From: Methanosaeta sp. PtaB.Bin018
Lineage (GTDB): Archaea; Halobacteriota; Methanosarcinia; Methanotrichales; Methanotrichaceae
NCBI GenBank assembly: GCA_002067755.1
Contig: MVQH01000101.1
Coordinates: 62,001-126,000 of the forward strand
Reading direction: 5' to 3'
DNA length: 64,000 nucleotides
The notes under the pieces were generated by a model. The model made no database searches. It worked only from the letters and a program-made list of their open reading frames with translations, and was not told the origin of the DNA. Below, piece after piece: positions 16,689 through 24,958 of the stretch. The translations under genes were made by a program, and so were the position numbers. Within the stretch, counting starts at the first letter, position 1; each line of letters opens with the position of its first letter.

Positions 16689-17484
16689 CCACTCCCCCCA
16701 GGATGCTGACCGCAAACCAGCCCATGCCCACAGTCTCATTGCCTCCAAGCTGTAAATATGGTCTGCTATTATTGCTATTATTGAACATGCCCTTGATATC
16801 ATCCAAGGCGTTCTCCTTCCTCTCAAAGAGCATCGAATAAAGCAGAGTGTCTGGTGCCAGTGACTCCTCATACCAGAGGTTCTCGCTCTTCTTATTCGAA
16901 TCGAGCTTGTTTCGGGCATTCACAGGCAGGCCGTAGCTCGCAAACCACTGGAAATCGTCATTGTGCACCACTATGAGCTGATCTTCGAGGCGGGCCCGGG
17001 TCTGCTGATGGACTATGAGATTACCTATCTCCTCCCTGAGTTCCTTCGGCACTTTCCCATACAGGTTGAACTCCCGCTCTTCCAGGAACAGCTTGCCACT
17101 TCCTGTCCCAAGAACGCCTCCTTTCTCGATGGTAAGCGGTAGATTATCGAATTTTGGGGTAAGGCCGCAGAGCTTGAGATCCCTGCCTAGTCGTTCGATT
17201 ATGTGAGGACAGGTGGCCCACTTGTACTGGCTGGTGAGGCTTCGCACAGGAAGGAGCAGAAGTCTAGCATCAGATATCAGAAAGTCTCCCGCTCTGTACT
17301 CATCTCCGAAGATATCTTTGTCCTTTGCCAGATCTTTGAGTGATCCTTTGATGCTGGAGGCTGCGATGACCGGATAGTTGGTCACAGCCTCTCTTGCCAC
17401 AGGCAGATCGATGAACCCCTCTGACCGTCCGGCCCCTGAATGAACAGGCGTCTCGGCAAGCAAACCCAAGATCATGCTTTTCAT
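16669..17484 (-). CDS. cmr4: type III-B RAMP protein Cmr4 (backbone target-RNA nuclease)
   Basis: Cmr4 forms the crRNA-binding backbone and cuts target RNA at 6-nt intervals. Here the segment ETPVHSGAG followed by GFIDLPV supplies the catalytic aspartate, residue 26 when counted from ATG at 17484, the same position as in Pyrococcus Cmr4. The YPVIAASSIKG motif follows, and LQLGGNETVGMGW marks the C-terminal glycine-rich loop. Upstream in-frame TTG (17493) and GTG (17490) codons would extend the protein by two or three residues; GTG would give a four-base overlap with cmr3, so the start is uncertain. Catalytic residues look intact. Confidence 0.92.
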   Translation of the reverse strand: MKSMILGLLAETPVHSGAGRSEGFIDLPVAREAVTNYPVIAASSIKGSLKDLAKDKDIFGDEYRAGDFLISDARLLLLPVRSLTSQYKWATCPHIIERLGRDLKLCGLTPKFDNLPLTIEKGGVLGTGSGKLFLEEREFNLYGKVPKELREEIGNLIVHQQTRARLEDQLIVVHNDDFQWFASYGLPVNARNKLDSNKKSENLWYEESLAPDTLLYSMLFERKENALDDIKGMFNNSNNSRPYLQLGGNETVGMGWFAVSILGGVDGPKQP

Positions 17485-17486
17485 AA

Positions 17487-18584
17487 TCACCAAGCTCCTA
17501 TCACCACTTCACCAAATCCAAAACCAGTATATTCTCCTATCCTGCTGCCGTGAAGCTGCAGCACTTCCTCTTTCTTATTCGCATCTGCCTCGCAGAACCA
17601 GATTGAGCCAGGCCGAATAAAGGGCTTCAATGCTACAGGTTCTCTCTTAACTGAGTCCCAGCCTCCGATTCGTATAGGCCTATCCAGGCAGGCTGAGACC
17701 ACCTTTCCTGGAACTCCTGGAAGCACCTCGCCTGGGCCTGGCCATCTCTCGAGCCAGGCTGGAGTGAGGTGCGTCAATGTAAATCTGAGATGCCTGTTCT
17801 CGCATTCGAGGCTGGGCTTGTTGAAAAGATCTTCCTGAATAACCACCCTCTCAGCGACGGACATTTTGCTCTCCCCTCCCATCGCAAGAGCAAACTGATC
17901 TGGAAGATCATCTCTTACGCCTTCAATCCCCATCATTAGAAACGCACTTTTTTTCAGTCGGATCTTGCAACTGGAATAGAGATGCCCCTCCCTTGCAGTC
18001 CTGGTATCTGCATCCCTTGCGAGTCCAACCGCATACTCTGACTCCCATAGTTCATCGGAGGCAACTATCTTTAGATCCTCTGTCTTGCCCTGAAGAACAT
18101 CTGTAAAGCTCTTAGCGGTAAGGTAGTGTTGAATAAATGTCTTCATCCCCTCGATTCCTTCAGCCGATGGAAATCTGACTTTTCCAAGATCGGAATCTAT
18201 GCCTTTGCCAGGAGATAGCAGCTTAAACAGACGATCCTTTCCCTCTTCGTATCTGCCAAGCAGATGGAGGGGCACTGGAAACAGAGGTTCAATCACTCCG
18301 CTGCTCTCTCTGCCGATGAAAGGGCCCCTGAACATCAGAGGCCCAAGGTCGTAGCCATCTCCCAGGACCCTGATGATCTTCTCATCCCACTTGCCATCCC
18401 TCCATCCCATCCTCTGGTACTTCCATCCCATCCTCTGGGCGAGATAGGCCCTTATCGCTCCAACAATGGTGAATGCACTTGGAGGAAAGATGCTTTCTAT
18501 ATCTGCAGATGGCTCGCCCTGATGAAACGGCCGACCATCCCTGAAGAACCATGAGTCAAGGGGGGTCAGCTTGAGATAGTTCAC
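17487..18584 (-). CDS. cmr3: type III-B RAMP protein Cmr3
   Basis: The 365-residue protein opens with LTPLDSWFFRDGRPF, the classic Cmr3 N-terminus, followed by FPPSAFTIVGAIR. Cmr3 pairs with Cmr2 and grips the 5' handle of the crRNA. The start is GTG, overlapping the cmr2 stop by four bases. An imperfect 21-base direct duplication at 18401-18442 doubles the peptide QRMGW near residue 50, and the reading frame is kept. Confidence 0.92.
   Translation of the reverse strand: MNYLKLTPLDSWFFRDGRPFHQGEPSADIESIFPPSAFTIVGAIRAYLAQRMGWKYQRMGWRDGKWDEKIIRVLGDGYDLGPLMFRGPFIGRESSGVIEPLFPVPLHLLGRYEEGKDRLFKLLSPGKGIDSDLGKVRFPSAEGIEGMKTFIQHYLTAKSFTDVLQGKTEDLKIVASDELWESEYAVGLARDADTRTAREGHLYSSCKIRLKKSAFLMMGIEGVRDDLPDQFALAMGGESKMSVAERVVIQEDLFNKPSLECENRHLRFTLTHLTPAWLERWPGPGEVLPGVPGKVVSACLDRPIRIGGWDSVKREPVALKPFIRPGSIWFCEADANKKEEVLQLHGSRIGEYTGFGFGEVVIGAW
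18401..18442. repeat. imperfect 21-bp tandem duplication in cmr3
   Basis: Two adjacent 21-base units, starting at 18401 and 18422, share their first 17 bases (TCCATCCCATCCTCTGG). Because the period is a multiple of three, the protein gains a repeated QRMGW segment without a frameshift. Confidence 0.85.
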
Positions 18585-20542
18585 TCAGACACCTCCTTTT
18601 GTGCCAGAAACTTTATCAAGAGAGGACCATCGACTCCGAAGGCTGGATTGAGATGCGCTGTCCCTCTACCAATCTCGATACCTTTATGCCTCTGGCTGAC
18701 TTTGTGAAGCTTGCTCATGATTATTTCTGCATTCTTTCGAGCCATATCATCTATCTCAATGGTATGCTCCAGTGCGTTGAGATATTCGGCTAAAAGTAGC
18801 TGCTTGATATCGATATCTTTTATCTCTCCCTCCAGCTCGAGAAACATGCCCGGCCTCCAGAGGGATTCGCCTGACAGCATTACCATCAGATCCCTCATCT
18901 TGTAGAAGAAGGACCTTGAGAGACGCCCCTCTCTATTCAGCGAGTTTGCTATATCTTCAAGAAGGACTCCCTTTTCATCTGTCAGACCCTTCCAGGAGCT
19001 GACATACTGGCAGTACTTGCCGCTTCCCTTGAGAACGCTCACCGCTATGCTCCCCCGACCGTTCTCCTCTTTGGCAACACCGTCGAGGATGAAATGGGCC
19101 TCTCTCATGACCGAGCGCAGCGGGACTTTGTAGCTGGCAAAGACAAGCCCTGCTGAGATGGTTGCGTCTATCCCCTCGCTTTGAAAAGCCCTTTTAAACT
19201 CCTGGGAGAGAGCATTAGCGCAGCCCAGCGCCTTTGGCCTTGGGAGCATGGCCAGGACATCATCGCCACCAGCGTAGATCAGGATCCCATCATGACTGCT
19301 GACGATGCGATCTACCTCATTGGTGAAGCGGGCAAGGGCCTTGCTGACCGCACTTCCATGGCCTCGAATCAACTTGCCCATGCTGTCGCCGTCCATGAGG
19401 AGCATCCCATAGAAGGGAAACGGTTCGATGTCCGATTTTTCGTAGAGTTCATTTAGCGATTCTATTAGGTCTCGGCGGCTTTTGCTCACCTCTTCAGGTT
19501 CCTTACCCTCCTCTGGAGTTCCAGCTAAGGGTGTCCTTCTAGAGTCCTTCAATGCTGATTTAAAATAGAAGTGGCCATCGATCTCAAGGAAAGGATGGCC
19601 TCGTCCTTTTTCACCGAATATGCGCTCGGAGACCCCCCTGCGCTCTATCTGGCCCGCTTCCGTCATCGCTGCCATTGCGTATTTGTCTGCTAGGCCTAAT
19701 AGGTCTGGACGATCAAGCACAGCCTTCAGCCACGGAATTGCAGCCACGTAAACTGTGGAGGGCCAACGGTCGGCCTCTACCTCCCAGCCGATAGTCTCCT
19801 TTGAGACCTTTGGGAACATCCTCTTTATGAGAGCGATGGAGCAGAGCCGCTCGCCTTTTAGCAGATCCATTCCACCAGTATTCTTCCGGAGTTCGTCCCA
19901 GAACTTGTCCTGCCTTCTGCTATCCTTGGCTCGCACATATCCGGAGATCTCCTGCCATTCGCCCATTATGGTGCAGTGGTCTCCACCCTCGATTGTGGGT
20001 CGGCCCTTCTGCCAGTTGTCGTAAAACCTCCAGTTCTTCCGCGCCTCTATGCTCGAGAGATCTCCGACCGTCCAGTAGATCTCCCAGAAGTTATTGATCT
20101 GCCGATTCCAGATCTTCTCTGTATCTGAGTCAAATTCATGGGCTGTGCTATTAACGTACTTTCTCCAGACCTCATCAGCTATCGTCTTCCAGGAGGCTTT
20201 GACGCACTTCACCGCAGCTTTGGCTGCATTGGTCGGATCTGTCGCAATTGCTTGGAATCGATTGGGTAGGGTGCCAATCCGCGGCGGCGACTCGCTATCC
20301 TTCTCTCCCTTCTTGACTTTCTCGATCCATCTAAGTAGTGGATCTTCAGTCACATCAGGAATTATTATCTTTCCGTCCCACTTTCTGTCCGGATTTATGA
20401 TCTCAGCCATAGCGCATCCTGAGAGGTAGGAGAGCAGGAAGGAGCCGCTCCACAGATCCCGTGTACGTCTGGCCTGGGCAAGAAATCCCTGCACAGGGCC
20501 GATGGTGAAATGAATTGTTAGATCATTCTGGCTGTCGCTCAT
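18581..20542 (-). CDS. cmr2: type III-B large subunit Cmr2 (Cas10) with cyclase motif, no HD domain
   Basis: Cas10 of type III-B complexes makes cyclic oligoadenylates when target RNA is bound. This 653-residue version has the N-terminal FTIGPVQGFLAQARRTRDLW segment, then the second Palm domain with MDGDSMGK (Asp384, Asp386) and the GGDD cyclase motif at 425-428 in IYAGGDDVLAM. The usual N-terminal HD nuclease domain of Cmr2 (family length about 850-1000) is absent: the protein begins directly at the first Palm-like region. It should therefore signal but not cut DNA itself. It overlaps cmr1 and cmr3 by four bases on each side. Confidence 0.93.
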   Translation of the reverse strand: MSDSQNDLTIHFTIGPVQGFLAQARRTRDLWSGSFLLSYLSGCAMAEIINPDRKWDGKIIIPDVTEDPLLRWIEKVKKGEKDSESPPRIGTLPNRFQAIATDPTNAAKAAVKCVKASWKTIADEVWRKYVNSTAHEFDSDTEKIWNRQINNFWEIYWTVGDLSSIEARKNWRFYDNWQKGRPTIEGGDHCTIMGEWQEISGYVRAKDSRRQDKFWDELRKNTGGMDLLKGERLCSIALIKRMFPKVSKETIGWEVEADRWPSTVYVAAIPWLKAVLDRPDLLGLADKYAMAAMTEAGQIERRGVSERIFGEKGRGHPFLEIDGHFYFKSALKDSRRTPLAGTPEEGKEPEEVSKSRRDLIESLNELYEKSDIEPFPFYGMLLMDGDSMGKLIRGHGSAVSKALARFTNEVDRIVSSHDGILIYAGGDDVLAMLPRPKALGCANALSQEFKRAFQSEGIDATISAGLVFASYKVPLRSVMREAHFILDGVAKEENGRGSIAVSVLKGSGKYCQYVSSWKGLTDEKGVLLEDIANSLNREGRLSRSFFYKMRDLMVMLSGESLWRPGMFLELEGEIKDIDIKQLLLAEYLNALEHTIEIDDMARKNAEIIMSKLHKVSQRHKGIEIGRGTAHLNPAFGVDGPLLIKFLAQKEVSE

Positions 20543-21717
20543 TCTGGGAACACCTTCTCAAAATTCGAATCCAGAAAATCCCGAATAACTTTGAAGCTCT
20601 TTGCAGCATCCTCGTCGACTTGGACCTCGGACTCAGGAGGTTCTTGTATCGATTCGCCCTCCTTTTTCTGACGCTTCATGATAATTCTGGCGCCCTCTGG
20701 AAGAAAGATCGCTGGTATTAGGGCGGCAACCACAGCATATTCTCCATTCTTTAGCTCTTGAATGTGAATAAATAGAGGGCTTGCTCTTCTTTCATAGTTT
20801 GTATCTTTTGATCTACCCTTAACTTCCAAGGTCGCCTCGGGCTTAAGGAAGTGATAGTTATGGGGAAGACCGAAAAAAACTCTGTCTGGATGGCTATCAA
20901 CTCTCTTAGAAAGGGCTTTTTTTGCCAGATCTGTATCTGAAGAGAACTTGCTTGGATGTCCGGGAGTACCTATGCGATATTGTCGCATCCTTTTGCCTAT
21001 TTCATCTAAAATCCTTTTGCCTATTTCATCTAAATCCTTCCGCGGATTGGTGGATCTATTTTGATAAACATAGACAGATGTCTCAGAGCTAAATGCAGTG
21101 TATTTGGGGAGATTCCTAGAGCGATCGATCCCAGATAAAAGATCGGTTATGAGCTTTTTCAAGTCGTCCAAGCTGGCCGGTTGCCCAAAGATGCTCACTC
21201 CATTGCTCTTCAAATCCAAAAGGTTGAATGAACCAAAACCTCTCCTCGACCTCGAACCAAGCCCTCCAAAGAGCCCCATGGCTATGAGGGCGGAGGAGAG
21301 CTGATCTGCAACCTCTGAATCTGGCAGCTCATTATTGCCTCCTGGTCGAATATTGATGTGAAGCTTAGCGTTTATTGGGGGCTTGAGATAATTCCGTGTA
21401 AGTTTCCCTTTTTCAATTGGACCGTATCCAAGATACATCAAATTCTGGTACCCTTTGAAAAATTGATCTTCAACTGGCCCCAGGTCTTTTTGAGATACCT
21501 CCATGATCACCCTCGACTGCCCATGCTTTGTGCTGCCGAAGATCTTGCCCTCCTCCTCCTTTATCGCTTCAAGATTCCCATCGTGCCTGCCTAATGCTGC
21601 CGCCCGCCACCAGAATCGAAGTGCGCCTTTAATTCCAGGCGCCCGCAGCGCAGGTTCCTTTGGGTCAGCTCCGCCCATGAAGAGCGGAGTCACGATTTTA
21701 AAGTCTGCATCTATCAT
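20539..21717 (-). CDS. cmr1: type III-B RAMP protein Cmr1
   Basis: The 392-residue RAMP protein begins with DFKIVTPLFMGGADPKEP and has the RAPGIKGALRFWWRA motif at about 26-40, both typical of Cmr1, plus GGLGSRSRRGFGSF near 155 as the glycine-rich loop. Cmr1 sits at the 3' crRNA end of the complex. It is the first gene of the operon. AAAGGAGA nine bases upstream supports the ATG at 21717, and a TTTTAAAA element lies just upstream. An exact 24-base tandem duplication (20987-21034) doubles the peptide LDEIGKR. Confidence 0.92.
   Translation of the reverse strand: MIDADFKIVTPLFMGGADPKEPALRAPGIKGALRFWWRAAALGRHDGNLEAIKEEEGKIFGSTKHGQSRVIMEVSQKDLGPVEDQFFKGYQNLMYLGYGPIEKGKLTRNYLKPPINAKLHINIRPGGNNELPDSEVADQLSSALIAMGLFGGLGSRSRRGFGSFNLLDLKSNGVSIFGQPASLDDLKKLITDLLSGIDRSRNLPKYTAFSSETSVYVYQNRSTNPRKDLDEIGKRILDEIGKRMRQYRIGTPGHPSKFSSDTDLAKKALSKRVDSHPDRVFFGLPHNYHFLKPEATLEVKGRSKDTNYERRASPLFIHIQELKNGEYAVVAALIPAIFLPEGARIIMKRQKKEGESIQEPPESEVQVDEDAAKSFKVIRDFLDSNFEKVFPE
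20987..21034. repeat. exact 24-bp tandem duplication inside cmr1
   Basis: Two identical 24-base units, 20987-21010 and 21011-21034, lie head to tail. They encode the eight-residue unit LDEIGKR plus Ile or Met, so the duplication is in frame. Perfect identity at synonymous positions suggests a recent event or an assembly artefact. Confidence 0.9.
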
Positions 21718-21884
21718 TGCGAGACTCTCCTTTTAAAAGCACCAATTTTCCCTGGGTTAGGATATATGGGTCGCGAACTGTCAATGGCAAATGGCAATGA
21801 ATTCTCCTCAGATCTACTTAAGACTTTTCCATTTTGCGTTTCAGATTTGATCACGCTTGTGGGACTGATCCATGCGTCTTTCGG

Positions 21885-22412
21885 TTAAGCCCACCATTCC
21901 TCAGCAAATCGCCTTCTGTTCACATGTGGGTCGAGTGCCTCACTTAGTAAAATTTCAAATGAAGTCAGTAGGGATATGCTCACTTCGAGATAAGACAGAA
22001 CGGCATTCAGTATCTGACTGGCATTCTCCGAGAAGAAGTTGCTCCACCTGAGCTGAGTAAACCTTACAATCTTCGCCTCGGGATTGCGTCGACGTATGAT
22101 TGTATAGATTCTCCTGCTGATAATCAATGTGAGAATGGCGATCCTGAACCGATAATACCAACTGCTATCGCTCAAAATCTGTTTCGAAGCTCTCTCATAA
22201 TTGCGCTTCAGACCAGCAAGGGTTCGCTGGAAAAAAGTTCCGTATCCAATAGCTAAGACCCAGAAGATGACCACTGGATCGATCTTGCGCTCACGCTTGA
22301 TCAAAACAGTCTCTTTTGCCTTGTCTCTCAGCCATTCGGCTGGAGACAGCTCACATAGCTCCCTTTCGATCAGATTCTCTTCATCGAATGAGGTGCTTTT
22401 AAACACCTTCAT
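21885..22412 (-). pseudogene. IS4-type transposase remnant with internal deletion
   Basis: The first 90 residues match the N-terminus of IS4-family transposases: RKIDPVVIFWVLAIGYGT, an RTLAGLKRNYERAS helix and a YYRF segment. Residues from about 92 onward (AILTLIISRRIY, then RWSNFFSENASQIL) match the distal C-terminus of the same family. The DDE catalytic core between them, roughly 200 residues, is missing, yet the joint keeps the frame, leaving a 175-residue open frame. It cannot be an active transposase. It lies directly upstream of the CRISPR operon, suggesting past mobile-element activity at this locus. Whether the short product is made is unknown. Confidence 0.75.
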
Positions 22413-22550
22413 CGACCCATTCGAGGTTAGAAAGAGATCTATATTATTTATATGTTATTAACAGAGTCATTCCAATAGATGTATAATGAGATGACACCAA
22501 TGGAACAGGGAGAGTATTTAAATCAAGCCTTAACCGATGATCAATGGATG

Positions 22551-23123
22551 TTATTCCTGTCCGAATAATGGTTCTAGTAATGTAAGCACCGTTGAGCAGA
22601 ATAGTGCTAAGAAACCTGCTGCAATCCCTGCCACTTCCCCATGAATATATGGATTATTAGGTATGGCTAATGCCCATACTAAAAAAGCAACAAATCCGGC
22701 TGACATTTTCCATAGTGGAAGATCAGTTTTTGGTAAAGACAAGCCGGCCTTCTTTGATTTTCCATGATAAACTAAATAGATTACTATCGGTGTAAATATT
22801 GCAAAAAACCAAAATAGTGATTTATCGTTGATATACGAAGATATTTGTGTCAGTGCAGAGGACGCGGAAATGGCAGCCACATACAGAGTGAGTGTTTCAG
22901 TTGGGATATAACCGGTAAGGGCGTTAAGTCCGTTGGTGATAGTATTATCTTGGATGTCTTTCTCTGCTTTTACAGTTGGTCCTATGATTTTAACTTCGTT
23001 AGCCAAACTCGCATCAAGCGAATAAAGTCTGTTGAAACTTACAATGCTCTCTTCTGGAACTTCACTCCAAGATACGTCTTTTTTGCGCCTTATTTCGGCA
23101 CTTGTCATTGAATTTATACTCAT
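22551..23123 (-). CDS. hypothetical four-helix membrane protein
   Basis: This 190-residue protein is not recognised. The N-terminal 70 residues are hydrophilic and charged. They are followed by about four hydrophobic segments: near TLTLYVAAISASSAL, LFWFFAIFTPIVIYLVY, SAGFVAFLVWALAI and VAGIAAGFLALFCSTVLTLL. GAGGAG about seven bases before the ATG at 23123 supports the start. It stands alone between the transposase remnant and ribH, and its base composition is more AT-rich than that of its neighbours, hinting at acquired DNA. A link to the CRISPR operon is possible but unsupported. Confidence 0.6.
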   Translation of the reverse strand: MSINSMTSAEIRRKKDVSWSEVPEESIVSFNRLYSLDASLANEVKIIGPTVKAEKDIQDNTITNGLNALTGYIPTETLTLYVAAISASSALTQISSYINDKSLFWFFAIFTPIVIYLVYHGKSKKAGLSLPKTDLPLWKMSAGFVAFLVWALAIPNNPYIHGEVAGIAAGFLALFCSTVLTLLEPLFGQE

Positions 23124-23404
23124 TCGGAGACTCCTCTATTATTATGTATCAAGTACTAACTAAAAAATGTTTGTATGAATTCCAGGGTCGTGTATTTAGG
23201 ATGAGCTCAGGGCGTCACTTGACTGGATAATGCCTTCCTTCCTGCCCCGAACATCCGGTAAAGATGTCCAGGAGGCTGAAGGCCCAAGACCTGTAGTCAG
23301 GTGCAATGTGAAGATTGCGTTTTGATCGTAAATCCCAGAACTTATCGATGGGTTTATTACTGAAGGAGAGAAGGAGTGTGGCTACTTTGCGGGGTTTGGA
23401 GCTT

Positions 23405-23815
23405 ATGGCTAAACTTGGTTTCGTTGTTTCGGAGTTCAATAGAGATATCACTTATCAAATGGAGCTGCTGGGCAAAGAGCATGCCCGTTTCCTGGACGCT
23501 GAGGTGGTCTGTGTCGTTTACGTTCCTGGTGTTTACGACATGCCACTTGCTGTAAAGAAGCTGCTACGTCGCGAGGATATCGATGCGGTGGTGACCATAG
23601 GATGCGTCATTCAGGGAGAGACTGCCCACGATGAGGTTGTGGCTCAGCACGCCGCCCGCAAGCTGATGGATCTATCAATAGAGTTCAACAAGCCAGTAAC
23701 TCTGGGAATCACAGGACCCAGGATGTCCCGGCCGGATGCACACAAGCGCGTGGAGTATGCCAAGAGGGCCGTCGAGGCTGCAGTCAAGCTGCTACAGAGG
23801 CTGGGAGGCGACTAG
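23405..23815 (+). CDS. ribH: 6,7-dimethyl-8-ribityllumazine synthase
   Basis: The 136-residue enzyme condenses the ribityl-diaminopyrimidine with dihydroxybutanone phosphate, the penultimate riboflavin step. It shows VSEFNRDIT, the [10 protein letters not shown] substrate loop, [14 protein letters not shown] with the catalytic His75, and [14 protein letters not shown]. The open frame extends upstream to 23315, but ATG at 23405 (MAKLGFVV) is the standard N-terminus; GTG at 23378 with AAGGAG in front is an alternative. It is followed three bases later by an aminotransferase gene. The reductase at 10.0 kb acts earlier in the same pathway. Confidence 0.92.
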   Translation: MAKLGFVVSEFNRDITYQMELLGKEHARFLDAEVVCVVYVPGVYDMPLAVKKLLRREDIDAVVTIGCVIQGETAHDEVVAQHAARKLMDLSIEFNKPVTLGITGPRMSRPDAHKRVEYAKRAVEAAVKLLQRLGGD

Positions 23816-23818
23816 CGC

Positions 23819-24958
23819 ATGGTATCGGCACGGATGGCTTCGATCCATGAGTCAACGACCTTGAAGATCTCCGCCATGGCCAAGAAGCTCGCAGCCAGCG
23901 GGCTGGACATCATCGACATGGGCGTGGGAGAACCAGATTTCAATACCCCGAAGCACATCGTAGAGGCAGGATGCAACTCCATCAAGATGGGTGAGACGCA
24001 TTACGCGCCAACTGCTGGCATACCTGAGTTGCGACAGGCAGTAGCAGAGAAGCTCTGCGACGAGAATTTGCTGGAGGTAACCGCAGATGATGTCGTAATA
24101 ACTCCTGGAGCAAAGATGGCAGTCTTCGCTGCCATTCAGGCGCTCATGCAGGAAGGAGATAAATGCGCTTTTCTTGGGCCTTCCTGGGTCAGTTATGAAC
24201 CATGTGTGGCCTTTGCCGGTGGCAGCGTGGTATGGGGAAAGGTGGACAAACAGTTCATGCCGGTCGACCTCGCAGAGAGCATAAATTCAAAGACAAAGTT
24301 CGTTCTCGTCAACTCGCCCTCCAATCCCACGGGTGCCGTGTTCGATCGCAAGGTTCTTGAGGAGATTCGCGATTTAGCCTGCGATCATGATCTTTTCGTA
24401 ATATCCGATGAGATATACGAGAAGATAATTTACGATCACGAGCACATCAGCATAGGTTCTCTGCCGGGGATGGAGGACAGGACGGTGACCATTAACGGCT
24501 TTTCCAAGGCCTACGCCATGACCGGCTGGCGTCTGGGATACCTCACTGGGCCAAGGGAGACTATGAAGTGGGTCACAAGGCTTCTGTCGCATTCGGTATC
24601 TCAGGCAACGACCTTCGTGCAGCGCGCCGGAGTGGCAGCTCTGCGCGGCCCTCAGGATGATGTAGCGGCCATGGTCGCGGAGTTCAGGTCTCGCCGAGAC
24701 CTACTGGTCTCAGGTCTGAGGAGATTGGGGATACCATGTAACATGCCTGGCGGTGCATTTTATGTCTTCCCGGATGTGGCGCAGCTAGGTGGTGGGGATG
24801 CCTTCACCGAGAGGCTCCTAAAAGAAGCCCTCATTGCAGCCACACCAGGATCTGCATTCGGGCCAGGGGGCGTAGACTACGTCCGGCTCTCTTATGCCAC
24901 ATCCCAGGACCGGATAAGAGAAGCATTGGAGCGAATTGAAAGGATGCTGGGGGGCTAA
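23819..24958 (+). CDS. PLP-dependent class I aminotransferase (aspartate aminotransferase-like)
   Basis: The 379-residue fold-type I enzyme has the PLP site intact: SNPTGAVF near 168-175, Asp197 and Tyr200 in SDEIYEK, and the Schiff-base Lys230 in NGFSKAYAMTGWRLGY. The SKxxxMxGWR pattern is typical of the aspartate or aromatic aminotransferase subgroup. GGGAGG about nine bases before the ATG supports the start, and the gene follows ribH by three bases, so the two are probably one transcript. Substrate specificity between aspartate, aromatic or other amino acids is not resolved. Confidence 0.9.
   Translation: MVSARMASIHESTTLKISAMAKKLAASGLDIIDMGVGEPDFNTPKHIVEAGCNSIKMGETHYAPTAGIPELRQAVAEKLCDENLLEVTADDVVITPGAKMAVFAAIQALMQEGDKCAFLGPSWVSYEPCVAFAGGSVVWGKVDKQFMPVDLAESINSKTKFVLVNSPSNPTGAVFDRKVLEEIRDLACDHDLFVISDEIYEKIIYDHEHISIGSLPGMEDRTVTINGFSKAYAMTGWRLGYLTGPRETMKWVTRLLSHSVSQATTFVQRAGVAALRGPQDDVAAMVAEFRSRRDLLVSGLRRLGIPCNMPGGAFYVFPDVAQLGGGDAFTERLLKEALIAATPGSAFGPGGVDYVRLSYATSQDRIREALERIERMLGG

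Noticed and set aside
16689-16919. N-terminal extension of Cmr5
   Set aside because: It is an alternate-frame shadow of cmr4; the Cmr5 family begins at MAQNSLEQRR.
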